A stretch of DNA of 64,000 bases from an uncultured Clostridia bacterium (GCA_945875335.1 CAMCKD010000001.1:248001-312000); one strand, 5' to 3'. Positions 43,480 to 52,121 are shown, counted from the stretch's first letter. Numbers and translations: made by a program. The notes: a model not told the origin generated them from the sequence alone.

Positions 43480-45036
43480 TTACCAGCCATACATTTTCTT
43501 CAAGTCAGCAATTGGAATCGCATTTTGTCCTGTTACTGCTACGTCCAAATAAAATCCATCGTCTATCTTCTCTGCTTTTATTATTTTGAAAGAAGTTCCT
43601 CGCTGGAGAATTGTTTCATCCTCATCAGAAAAGTAACTTTGCTTTGATTTGCCATCCCATTCTTTTCCATCACCTTTACCACACACGGACCAAGGCTCTG
43701 CATACGCAGCCTTTGTCCCCTTCGGGCAGAGGATTCTCATCTGAACCGGCTTATGGGTGAATCCTTTCCCTTTTACGGTTCCACAGGAGCTAAAGCCATC
43801 ATTTCTTCCAATAAGTCCAACCAGACTTTCGACATCCAAACTATCCAAACTATCTTCATCTAATTTGAACATACTAGAAAAACCGCCATATCCTACTCCA
43901 CGATAAAGAATCGTGTCCTCAGAAAGTGCGGTTTTGTCTATCATATTCGTCATTTCGTTGATGTTCTCTTCATAGTGCATGAAAGAATCGTGCTGACCAC
44001 ATAAAGATTTATTTATCCCTTTATATGAACTTCCGGTATATGCTGCTATTCTCCCCTTTTGCTCATATGACAACTCACTCCATACAGCGCCAACATTATC
44101 ACGGAGGTCATCATCAGCTTCCTGAGGAGAACCGTATATCTTTGCTTTTCTGAACTGGCTCCTTAATTCTGCCACTTCTTTGTCAGTCTCAACACTGCTG
44201 GTTTTGGGGGTAGATTCTTTCTTTTGTTTGGAAACATCGGGTTCTATTTCCTTACTACCTTTACTCTGAACTTTGAAACTACCTTTGCTCTGAACTTTAA
44301 CATCAGAATCGAGAAGACTATGTACATATATATCCCAGATTCCTGTGTACTTCTCTCCTGTCTTTGATGTTACATTCCAGCTATTTGTTCCAACCTTTTC
44401 ATACGTGCAATCTTCATCTTCTATCTTGCTTCCGATTCCCATATTTTTAAGGTCCATTGCACTTAAATCTGAGCTTTTCATAATGAGTATTTCAGATTCC
44501 TTTTTACCTTTTTCCTCTGTTATTGGAGCCTCTGGAACTGTTATACCAAATTCAGAATGAATAGAGCCTTTAACGACCGTTTTCATAAATGAATCATCCA
44601 CATCGTCAAACGGAGCACCATACAGCTCTCCAGTCCATTTGTTATCGGCCAACTTTTCCATCTTGATATTTCCGCCAGATATTTTTGTTCCAGTCGGAAA
44701 GCTACTGATAGAATTCGCCGCTTCCTTTGAACTCATAGTTGAACTTCCAGGCTTTACTTTACTGCTTACTTTTCCAGAACTTGCTTTGCTTAATTTCTCA
44801 TACTCCTTCTTCGGAGATACCCCTTCCCCAATCAGTTTTTCCCATACTTCTTTTGGAGAAAGCCCTGTGGTGTCTATTCCTTTTCCTTTCGCAATTCCAT
44901 AGGGGAGCTTGGTGTTGCCGTGATTTTTCTTCTCATTACGACGTTCTTCCCGCTCACCTTCTGCATCCAGTCTTTCCTTATTTCGATTCTCATATCTTAG
45001 GCGAATATCATCAATTACTGATATTTTCTTCTCCAT
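43480..45036 (-). CDS. ADP-ribosyltransferase effector 1 with SPKEVW module
   Basis: 518 aa. After a charged helix, residues 40-80 hold the module (NTKLPYGIAKGKGIDTTGLS onward). A linker of about 190 residues follows, then the exoenzyme ART domain: LYRGVGYGGF (R379), GFSSCG (S416-S417), DEDETILQRG (E472/E474). All three catalytic elements are present. Tandem paralogue of the next gene. Preceded by a terminator and a TTAACCAGATGG-type leader, which would reduce read-through from the ADP-ribosylglycohydrolase gene. Confidence 0.85.
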   Translation of the reverse strand: MEKKISVIDDIRLRYENRNKERLDAEGEREERRNEKKNHGNTKLPYGIAKGKGIDTTGLSPKEVWEKLIGEGVSPKKEYEKLSKASSGKVSSKVKPGSSTMSSKEAANSISSFPTGTKISGGNIKMEKLADNKWTGELYGAPFDDVDDSFMKTVVKGSIHSEFGITVPEAPITEEKGKKESEILIMKSSDLSAMDLKNMGIGSKIEDEDCTYEKVGTNSWNVTSKTGEKYTGIWDIYVHSLLDSDVKVQSKGSFKVQSKGSKEIEPDVSKQKKESTPKTSSVETDKEVAELRSQFRKAKIYGSPQEADDDLRDNVGAVWSELSYEQKGRIAAYTGSSYKGINKSLCGQHDSFMHYEENINEMTNMIDKTALSEDTILYRGVGYGGFSSMFKLDEDSLDSLDVESLVGLIGRNDGFSSCGTVKGKGFTHKPVQMRILCPKGTKAAYAEPWSVCGKGDGKEWDGKSKQSYFSDEDETILQRGTSFKIIKAEKIDDGFYLDVAVTGQNAIPIADLKKMYGW

Positions 45037-45060
45037 TTTTCCAACTCCCGCCTCGAAATT

Positions 45061-45073
45061 ACCATCTGGTTAA
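45061..45073 (-). promoter_or_regulatory. TTAACCAGATGGT leader element of ART 1
   Basis: Minus strand TTAACCAGATGGT, between the terminator and the ribosome site of the ADP-ribosyltransferase 1 gene. No matching promoter precedes it. Confidence 0.5.
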
Positions 45074-45084
45074 TATGTGGAACG

Positions 45085-45118
45085 CAAAAAACGCCATCAG
45101 GCTTTCGCAAGATGACGT
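45085..45118 (-). terminator. Terminator between glycohydrolase and ART genes
   Basis: Minus strand ACGTCATC pairs with GATGGCGT (one G-T pair) and is followed by TTTTTT. It separates antidote-like and toxin-like genes. Confidence 0.7.
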
Positions 45119-45138
45119 TTCTGTCGTTTTATTGTCCT

Positions 45139-45936
45139 TTATTTACCTTGAAATCTCTTCTCAAATCGCTCCAAGACGCTTACCAACTCTGGAGGAGTTC
45201 TTTTCTTTGCTTCACTCTCAATCCATCTGGGCACACCGTAGTATGCTTCTGCAATTCCACCAGTAATAGCCCCAATTGTATCACTATCCCCGCCAATCGA
45301 AATTGCATTGCGAATGGAATCCTCAAAACTTTCAGATAGCAGAAAACATGCAACAGCTTCGGGCACTGTGTTCGAGCACACACTTCCCCAGCTATATGTT
45401 CTCTGAAGGTATTCAATACTATCGGGAATTTCAGGATAATACCGTTTTACGGCAGCTTCAATATCCTGTTTTCTTCCTCCACATTGAGCAACGAAAATTG
45501 CTTCTGCTACTGCCTGTGCTCCAGCGATTCCATCTGGATGGTTATGCGTTACATAAGCAGACATATACGCAAGGTTTCGTGCTTCTTCTACTGTCTTCGC
45601 TGCAAATCCGCATGCAGCAACTCTCATTGCAGACCCATTTCCGCAACTTCCATACGGCCCACGGTTTTTGTTGTTGAGCCACATCGCAAAATTCCCGCCA
45701 TATCCTCCCATGGGAAATGGATACCTAGCTCCATATTGCCGAAACTTATCGCAAAGGATAACCTGAAATGGAATCCCTTTATCTTCTGACTCCATTATAG
45801 CATCAGCAACAGCAATTGCCATAATGGAGTCATCCGTTGCTTCACACATTTCTGAGAATAGCGGAAATACCTTTGTCCGAATATTATCGAATTCATAAAT
45901 AGAGCCTACCACATCACCTACAACAGTTCCAATCAT
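45139..45936 (-). CDS. ADP-ribosylglycohydrolase (ARH/DraG family)
   Basis: 265 aa. All magnesium motifs are present: VVGDVVGSIYE at the start, TDDSIMA (D35, D36), HNHPDGIAGAQA and GGDSDTIGAI (D217, D219). These enzymes remove ADP-ribose from arginine. Its place one gene upstream of two arginine-type ADP-ribosyltransferases makes a reversing or protective role very plausible. ART and ARH genes paired inside a phage head operon are unusual. Confidence 0.9.
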   Translation of the reverse strand: MIGTVVGDVVGSIYEFDNIRTKVFPLFSEMCEATDDSIMAIAVADAIMESEDKGIPFQVILCDKFRQYGARYPFPMGGYGGNFAMWLNNKNRGPYGSCGNGSAMRVAACGFAAKTVEEARNLAYMSAYVTHNHPDGIAGAQAVAEAIFVAQCGGRKQDIEAAVKRYYPEIPDSIEYLQRTYSWGSVCSNTVPEAVACFLLSESFEDSIRNAISIGGDSDTIGAITGGIAEAYYGVPRWIESEAKKRTPPELVSVLERFEKRFQGK

Positions 45937-45959
45937 TCACATCATCCCTTCACGCATCA

Positions 45960-46202
45960 TTACTCATCATCTGAAATATCTTCTTCGCTCTCCCATTTTT
46001 CGCAATCAGCTCCATCCCAGATAACCTCGCTCGGCTTTGTGAAATACTTTTTGCACTGACCAAGCGTTGCTCCCTTAATCATGCCATTCGCACGATCCGC
46101 TTCACGGAATTTACAATCCCGGCAAGGGATTTTCTTTATATCCGGCATCGCAAGAGGGTTAATTGCATCATCCTCAAATCGGGGGTTCTTCTTCGTTTCC
46201 AT
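45960..46202 (-). CDS. Small Cys-rich phage protein
   Basis: 80 aa, with CRDCKF, C and C in a zinc-finger-like spacing (KIPCRDCKFREAD; GQCKKY; DCEKW). Similar short proteins occur near phage head genes. Role unknown. Confidence 0.55.
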   Translation of the reverse strand: METKKNPRFEDDAINPLAMPDIKKIPCRDCKFREADRANGMIKGATLGQCKKYFTKPSEVIWDGADCEKWESEEDISDDE

Positions 46203-46219
46203 ACCGACACCTTACTTTC

Positions 46220-46480
46220 TTATAAGTTGAGAAGCTTTCGCCAGTTAGTTCCTCGTCTGAAGTCTTTTCCTTCTTCAAAAAACTTTGCCAATGCTTCTGC
46301 TTCCTCTGCTGTAATTTCTTCAGAATCATCAAAGCCATAATATAATCCGAGAAATAGTTTGTTTGTATCTTCTTTCCACCGCTTTTCACGGATATTATAA
46401 GCTTGAATACTATTGCTATCTCCTTCATGGTATCTAATAATCACTTTTGAGATAGAATCCATCAGATAGGTATAATCCAT
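46220..46480 (-). CDS. Small phage protein next to alarmone-synthetase-like gene
   Basis: 86 aa, acidic, mixed alpha/beta (MDYTYLMDSISKVIIRYHEG start). Lies 6 bp after the synthetase-like gene, the position of an immunity gene, but no immunity family is recognised. Confidence 0.55.
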   Translation of the reverse strand: MDYTYLMDSISKVIIRYHEGDSNSIQAYNIREKRWKEDTNKLFLGLYYGFDDSEEITAEEAEALAKFFEEGKDFRRGTNWRKLLNL

Positions 46481-46486
46481 TCTCTA

Positions 46487-47611
46487 TCACCGACCCTTTT
46501 TGAAAGACTTCAATTTTTCAATGTTTTTAGGCATCGCAAGACTCTCGGTGTTCTTGCTCATTTCTCTCTCAAGATACGCTTGCCGTTCAGGTGATGTATT
46601 AACATTCCGAGATTCTTCATACAATTTGTGGTTAATATTCTTAATCCTCAAACTTTCTGGGGAATGAATCTGGAATTCAAACATCTGTCCTTCTGGAGAC
46701 TTTATAGCCAAATGAATGCCTTTGTAAGTAGCTCCTTTTTTCATGTACTTGTTATCACATTCAACTACTACATATCCCATTTCTGAGAATTTTTTCATCA
46801 CATCCTGTGTTTTATCCGCAAGTTCTTCATGCTTGGCCATTCCTGTGTATCTGACCAAATCCCACATATCAGCTACAATTTCCTCATCTGAAGAATTCAG
46901 TCCGTGTTCTCGTTCATCCTTACGTTTTCTTTCAATTTTATCTGCAACGGAACTTCCTGTTTTTACGGAGAATTCCAGTCCAGACATTTCCATTCCGGTT
47001 GCTTCTGCAAGAGATACACAGTCCTGGGTAATCTGCTTTTCTTTTCCCCGAATCTCATCATACTTCTTCTGTGCTTCCTTAGAAAACCGCTCCCCGATTA
47101 TATGGTCTTTCTCCGCTGCCGTAGCAGACACAATCTTTCTAGGAGCCTTTTCATTCCCACGTTTTGCTTCTTTTTCCTTCGGGGCAGGCTTTTCTGCTTT
47201 CCCGCTCTTGTTCGGCACACCGCCTTTTTCGTTAATTGCCTTCCATACTTCTTTCGGTGACATTCCTTCCGTGTCGATACCTTTATTCTTTGCAATGGCA
47301 TAAGCAACTGCATTATTGGCATCATCACGAGTGTCATCACCCGACGCATCTATTATACCATATTTTTCAGATTTGTCAATATCTCCGCATTTATCTGAAG
47401 GATCGCTATTCAGCTTCAACTCCATATGCCTTTGGGCAATATACTGGAGCAATATACAAGCCATATTCTCCAATTTCTTTACATTCGCAAAACAGAAATC
47501 AAGGCACTCAACAACCTTGCGCTCGGTTTCTTCGTCCCGGAAGACGATGCTGTCAAATTCCTCTTGGGTCATTCCGAGTACTTCTATTGTGTTATTGTAA
47601 ACATTATTCAT
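46487..47611 (-). CDS. SPKEVW-module effector with RelA/SpoT synthetase-like domain
   Basis: 374 aa from the ATG at 47611, with GAGGTGG. Residues 1-75 are a helical phage domain. Residues 78-86 are encoded by a perfect promoter-like sequence (see 47352-47379). The shared module (GIDTEGMSPKEVW) is at about 110-124. The C-terminal 200 residues resemble RelA/SpoT or toxSAS synthetases: LEFSVKTGSSVADKIERK, DLVRYTGMAK, TYKGIHLAI and FEFQIHSPESL. It would make (p)ppGpp- or ppApp-like nucleotides, or pyrophosphorylate tRNA. The similarity is by eye, so moderate. Confidence 0.65.
   Translation of the reverse strand: MNNVYNNTIEVLGMTQEEFDSIVFRDEETERKVVECLDFCFANVKKLENMACILLQYIAQRHMELKLNSDPSDKCGDIDKSEKYGIIDASGDDTRDDANNAVAYAIAKNKGIDTEGMSPKEVWKAINEKGGVPNKSGKAEKPAPKEKEAKRGNEKAPRKIVSATAAEKDHIIGERFSKEAQKKYDEIRGKEKQITQDCVSLAEATGMEMSGLEFSVKTGSSVADKIERKRKDEREHGLNSSDEEIVADMWDLVRYTGMAKHEELADKTQDVMKKFSEMGYVVVECDNKYMKKGATYKGIHLAIKSPEGQMFEFQIHSPESLRIKNINHKLYEESRNVNTSPERQAYLEREMSKNTESLAMPKNIEKLKSFKKGR
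47352..47379 (-). promoter_or_regulatory. Promoter embedded in the synthetase-like effector gene
   Basis: Minus strand TTGACA (47379-47374), 16 bp, TATAAT (47357-47352) after ATGG, inside the open frame of the alarmone-synthetase-like gene. It translates as DIDKSEKYGIID. Would transcribe only the module and effector domain. Confidence 0.75.
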
Positions 47612-47689
47612 GTTCCACCTCAATCAAAGATAAAGGAGAGTTGCCTATATCAGTCAACTCTCCTTTATAGTTATCATTTTGCTACGAAA

Positions 47690-47947
47690 TTATTTCTCAC
47701 TACTGTTATCATCCGATGAATTGTCTTGAACACTATAAAAAGCATAGGCATCCCCAGTTGCCTTATAGCTTTCTCTCGCTTCATTAAGGCTTATGGGGTT
47801 GAAACCTGTTTCATCGGGATGTCGGACCTGATATGCACTATCCATCCATCCACAAACAGGACACTCATTATAAGAATCGTATTCCTTAAACTCATGCTTT
47901 CCACATACCGGGCATTTGAAATCCCAATTATCAATTATTCCGGCCAT
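47690..47947 (-). CDS. CPCC-type cysteine-rich protein
   Basis: 85 aa from the ATG at 47947, with GGAGG. Two CPVCG knuckles (FKCPVCGKHEF; ECPVCGWMDS) followed by HPDETGFNPISLNEAR, the CPCC family pattern. It overlaps by 17 bp the 3' end of the portal fusion, exactly downstream of the nuclease-like domain, so it is a candidate immunity protein. That role is inferred from place only. Confidence 0.7.
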   Translation of the reverse strand: MAGIIDNWDFKCPVCGKHEFKEYDSYNECPVCGWMDSAYQVRHPDETGFNPISLNEARESYKATGDAYAFYSVQDNSSDDNSSEK

Positions 47948-50693
47948 CCACAAGCGCCTCCTCAGATTTGCATTTCTCAAAATACTTTATCGCCTTTTCT
48001 ATATCAAAGTCTTTTCCTTTGTCATATTTTGCAATAAAGTAAGTCTTAATTCTTTTCCCCGGAATTCCTTTTGCATACTCTCCAGTTTTCCTGTTGAATC
48101 TACAGACTTCTGGTTCCTTTGTACCATCTGGATTTATACAATACGAGAGATAACCGTCTATGTCACCACCGCAAGGCTGCTTCAGAAATTCCTCTGCGCC
48201 TTTCTGGTACTCCATCGCATTCTTGTAATCCGGGAACTGCCATCCATGCCCTTTTTCAGGATGTTCCCAATGCCTACTCAAGAGCTCTTCATTCTCAAAC
48301 TCCTTGCAGCTTACATTTGTTCCTCTAGCAGACGGTTTTTCTATCGTCCCAACTTCGTTAGAAAACGGTATGTCCCTCTGCTCAGTTTTTGCGTCGGAGA
48401 AGTCTTTTCCTGCAAGCGGAGAACCCTCCTGCGCTTTCCCTTCCTCATCTATCGGGATGTGAACTCCATTTTTTGTGGTAATCCACGAAACATCCCCATC
48501 TGAAGTCTTTCCGCTTCCTCCAGTATTTGATTGCTTTTTCCTCTTTTTTGAAGCATCAAAGTTGGATTCAGCATCCAAGCCTCTTATGAAATCTCTCAAG
48601 GATATTATATCACAAATTCCAATTTTGTCAATATGTTGCGATTCACCCTGATTCTGTTCTTTCTCTTCCTTATCAAGAAGAAGCCTGAGGATATTCACGC
48701 TATCGGCAAACGGCTGGAATAGTGACGGCTTCAGCTTCTCTATGGTTTCCAAATCCAGGAAAACAGGGCTGCTCATTTCTTCGTCATCTGTAAGAAGTTC
48801 TCCCTCATACTCTGTACACAAGAAAATGACAGGCTGCAATCCGCTCTCAGGTTCCCATGGACCTTTACCAATCTCAATAATATTGGTAGGTGTAATCCCG
48901 AATTCTTCCTGTGTTTCCCGAATTGCCGCAGTAAGCGCATCCTCTCCAGGCTCTATATGCCCACCAGGTCCACAAATCAATCCTCTTCCTGTATCATTCT
49001 TTCTAATCCCTACCAGGATTTTCCCATCCTTCTCCACGAGAACGCCAACAGAACCTCTTGATTCTGCATCGGTCTTAGTGGTTTCTTGTTCTGCCGGACT
49101 CATATCCTGGGGAAGTTTTGTGGCTGTTGGAGCTGCATCAGGCGCATTTCCTTCAGGCATTGTCTGGGGATTTTCATTACCACCCATCCCTGGCATTTCT
49201 GCCGGATTTCCAGCCTCCATTCCAGGCATACCCATCTGAGGCTGATTTTGCTTTTGCTCAATCTCCATCATTGCCTTGACATAATCGTTTTCAATGTCAG
49301 AAGCATCAATTATCGTATCAATTGTAAATTCATCCTCAGAAGCAAGCTTATCCCTTACCTCAGTGGAATCCAATGCGCCCATGCTCACATAAGTCTGTGC
49401 TGTTTGTGCATTGGTCAACTGAACTTGCGCTTTCTGCTGTGCAAGAGCTACCTTCTCTGTCTCAGTCATAGACCAAAGCGGAGAAAACTCTATGTCAATC
49501 TTCGGAACCTTATCAATCTCTCCAGTATGCTTTCCAGCCTGGAAGATGATAGATAAAAGATACCTCAAATTCTTTCTGACCACTCTCTTTTGGATTCTCT
49601 CTACATAATTGTAGTAATTCTCCATATCTCCCTGCCCGGTAGCATTCATTCCAGCAGGTGAACGGCCAAAAAGAACAGTCTGCGGAATAGAAGTCACCGC
49701 AGACAAGAAATTACACGTTGTATCTATGACATCCTTTACGCCAGCATATGAAAACGACCTGAAATCATAGTCCTCTCCTTCAGAATCAATGGCAATGCTA
49801 TTCAACAGCCCCCTTGCCATATCAATGACCTGGAGCCTTCTGAGCGCTAAATCTTCTCCTTCTTCTGTCATCATCAATTCAGAAAGACCCTTCATTCTAT
49901 ATACAGCCTGAACAGATCTATCCAGCATTTTCGGAGCTGTCCCATGCGCTATCTCAGCATTTTTGATAGCCCGGTTAATTCTTACATACTCAGGCATTCC
50001 CCACATCAGATAGTTACTATTGGAGCAATTCTCCGGGAGAACTCCATTTGTGAATACAAGGCATCTGCTATCATGGACTCGAAAACTTCCGAATCTGCTA
50101 TTGATGTCATAGAACTCAGGTGTTCCAAGTCTACTCGCTCTGCTTCCAAACGGATTTTTAGGGTCATATGTAAACATGGATTGATAATCCGGCTGAATAA
50201 CAGACCTATCATAAACCCTAATATCATCAATGGAACGAATTGCTCTCCAATTGACAGGCTCTTCCAGCCCTCTCCCATCATTGATGAGCATAACCGCTAT
50301 TGACCCGCCAAATAGTCTCGACCACTTCAACGCAGTCATGGCAGTCTCTTCCCAGTCTAGTTCATCAAGCGCCTCTGTATAAAATTTAATGATTTTCTCA
50401 TCCGTTACACCCTTCAACTCAAACCCGTGCTTGATAGCTTCCTCTGCAGGTGTATCAATTATTTTTGCAAAGATTCCATTCCCTTCATAATTGATGGTTA
50501 GCTCAGAATCATCAACTATTGGCTCTTGAGCAAAAATGTACTGCTCAGAAGAATCTTTCTGTGTTCCATACCTATTCATCATATTCACATATCCATCTGA
50601 ACGGTATGACTTAACAGTTTTCCCGGTCTCTCGCTCTATAATTCTCTCATAGTGCTTTATCCGGGATAGCCTTTCTTTATTCTGCTCTGTCAT
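47931..50693 (-). CDS. Portal protein fused to NUDIX hydrolase and nuclease-like toxin domain
   Basis: 920 aa from the ATG at 50693; typical portals are 450-550. Residues 1-500 are a DUF1073-type portal (GNGIFAKIIDTPAEEAIKHG; FGRSPAGMNATGQGDMENYY). Residues 543-674 are NUDIX, with the full box GHIEPGEDALTAAIRETQEE. Residues 688-696 are encoded by a promoter-like sequence. Residues 816-915 (FPDYKNAMEYQKGAEEFL, CRFNRKTGEYAKGIPGKRIK) resemble BECR-fold RNase toxins fused to phage proteins. As a portal it would form the dodecameric DNA gate, with the extra domains carried at the vertex. Confidence 0.8.
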   Translation of the reverse strand: MTEQNKERLSRIKHYERIIERETGKTVKSYRSDGYVNMMNRYGTQKDSSEQYIFAQEPIVDDSELTINYEGNGIFAKIIDTPAEEAIKHGFELKGVTDEKIIKFYTEALDELDWEETAMTALKWSRLFGGSIAVMLINDGRGLEEPVNWRAIRSIDDIRVYDRSVIQPDYQSMFTYDPKNPFGSRASRLGTPEFYDINSRFGSFRVHDSRCLVFTNGVLPENCSNSNYLMWGMPEYVRINRAIKNAEIAHGTAPKMLDRSVQAVYRMKGLSELMMTEEGEDLALRRLQVIDMARGLLNSIAIDSEGEDYDFRSFSYAGVKDVIDTTCNFLSAVTSIPQTVLFGRSPAGMNATGQGDMENYYNYVERIQKRVVRKNLRYLLSIIFQAGKHTGEIDKVPKIDIEFSPLWSMTETEKVALAQQKAQVQLTNAQTAQTYVSMGALDSTEVRDKLASEDEFTIDTIIDASDIENDYVKAMMEIEQKQNQPQMGMPGMEAGNPAEMPGMGGNENPQTMPEGNAPDAAPTATKLPQDMSPAEQETTKTDAESRGSVGVLVEKDGKILVGIRKNDTGRGLICGPGGHIEPGEDALTAAIRETQEEFGITPTNIIEIGKGPWEPESGLQPVIFLCTEYEGELLTDDEEMSSPVFLDLETIEKLKPSLFQPFADSVNILRLLLDKEEKEQNQGESQHIDKIGICDIISLRDFIRGLDAESNFDASKKRKKQSNTGGSGKTSDGDVSWITTKNGVHIPIDEEGKAQEGSPLAGKDFSDAKTEQRDIPFSNEVGTIEKPSARGTNVSCKEFENEELLSRHWEHPEKGHGWQFPDYKNAMEYQKGAEEFLKQPCGGDIDGYLSYCINPDGTKEPEVCRFNRKTGEYAKGIPGKRIKTYFIAKYDKGKDFDIEKAIKYFEKCKSEEALVDGRNN
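48604..48631 (-). promoter_or_regulatory. Promoter embedded in the portal-fusion gene
   Basis: Minus strand TTGACA (48631-48626), 16 bp, TATAAT (48609-48604) after TGTGA, reading in frame as HIDKIGICDII. It separates the NUDIX from the nuclease-like part. Confidence 0.75.
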
Positions 50694-50715
50694 CTCTGAA
50701 CAGCCCTCCACATCA

Positions 50716-52121
50716 TCAAATCAAGTAAGCAGGGTTGAATGTTGTCTTTATTGCTATTTCATCAAATGCATTTGCAGAAGCATCAACCATGTCCTTGAAC
50801 TTCCAATCCGGGAAATTCTCTAACTGGTATAGATATTCTTCATTCCATTTCCCAAACAGCAAATCAAAATTCCCTGCCTGCCACTGTGCTGCCATCGGTT
50901 CAGCTCTTGATTGTTTACTTCCTGATTCTCTCACAGCGGTAATATCAAACCCTGCGAGCATCTTTATATATGACTGCGCTTGCTCTTTTCCAGCTTGCCC
51001 AGGGTCTTGAGGAATCCTGATTCTTACTCTTTTGTATTTTGCTCTATCCGCTTGAGCTGTTAGCTTAATCGTATTTCTAACATCCTGTGCTGACATCTGT
51101 CTGTTAATGACATCTATTACAACATATCTGCCATTTTTTCTTCTTCCCATTAAGACTCCAGCTGTATATGCAGGGTCGCCTTTTTCATCCTTCTCAGATG
51201 CCGCCAAATCCCAACACCTGCAAAAATACGTTATGTCATCAGGTAGAATCTCCAGGATATTCCCAAGTTGAGTTCTCTTGAAGAACAATCCGGCAGATGC
51301 CTTTATCTTCCAGTTACCAGAAAGAAGTCTTTCTCTTTCAATTTCAGGTAGTGCTTTCAGGTTTGCCAAATAGCCCGGGTCTTTCGCCAGCAATTCTTTG
51401 TTGTCATATATAGACGAAGGAATAAACGTAACAGATTTTGGTTCTGCTCTTTCCTCCGGTGTTACCAGCCCAAACTTTTCCCACAACTCTTCCTGTGTAT
51501 CACCCCAGGTTATTACTCCATTTCTTCGCATCATCCATCGGATAATCCCGCTTCTCTCTGGAATCGGATATCCGGTGTCTTGGTTAATCCACCATTCAAT
51601 AAATTTTGCAACCCAGCTATCAGCATCCGGGTTGCAAGTTGCTCTGATATAAGGTTTTATTCCACAGGTGGAGCGGTTACGGGAAAGCATATAGAAAAAC
51701 TGATACTCAGAAAAATGGCACAACTCATCCCAAAATATGGCACAAATCTGACCGCCTTGATAATTCTGAACCTCCTGGTCTCTTTCTATATGCTTGAATG
51801 TGATTTTTGACGTTATTTCATTCTTCTTATTCCGAAACGTCCATTGACCATTTGCAATACTCGCAGTCGCTCTTTTGCAGGATGAATATAAATCAACTGA
51901 TGAATCCCACAAGCCACCAGCCTGAAATATCTGGTTGTAATTATGACGGAAAATCGTACAGGTAAACCCTTTTACATTCTTGTGTCTCATGGGGTCCATC
52001 AGCAAAGAAAATGTTTTACCAGAACCAGCTGATCCTAACCACCAAAGATTGCAATGTCAGCCTCAGTCGTCAAGAACTGCATCTGAGGACCAGGCTGTGG
52101 CCATATTTCTCTCTTTGGCAT
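50716..52121 (-). CDS. terL: Terminase large subunit, frameshifted before Walker A
   Basis: The gene starts with ATG at 52121 (MPKREIWPQPG, GAGGTGG ahead) and reads to IAIFGG, then meets TAG at 52037-52035. Two bases out of frame the Walker A continues as GSAGSGKTFSLLM and the rest of the ATPase and nuclease follows (FWDELCHFSE Walker B region; CWDLAAS and VIDVINRQ of the nuclease). Removing five bases (such as GTTAG) gives a perfect FGGSAGSGKT. Either a real disabling mutation or a sequence error. The intact part from about 52005 is 429 codons. DNA packaging motor. Confidence 0.8.

Noticed and set aside
47931..50693. Anti-CBASS Acb1 function for the portal
   Set aside because: Databases attach that name to DUF1073 portals because of fusions in other phages. 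Here the portal part is followed by NUDIX and nuclease-like domains and no Acb1 phosphoesterase motif was seen.
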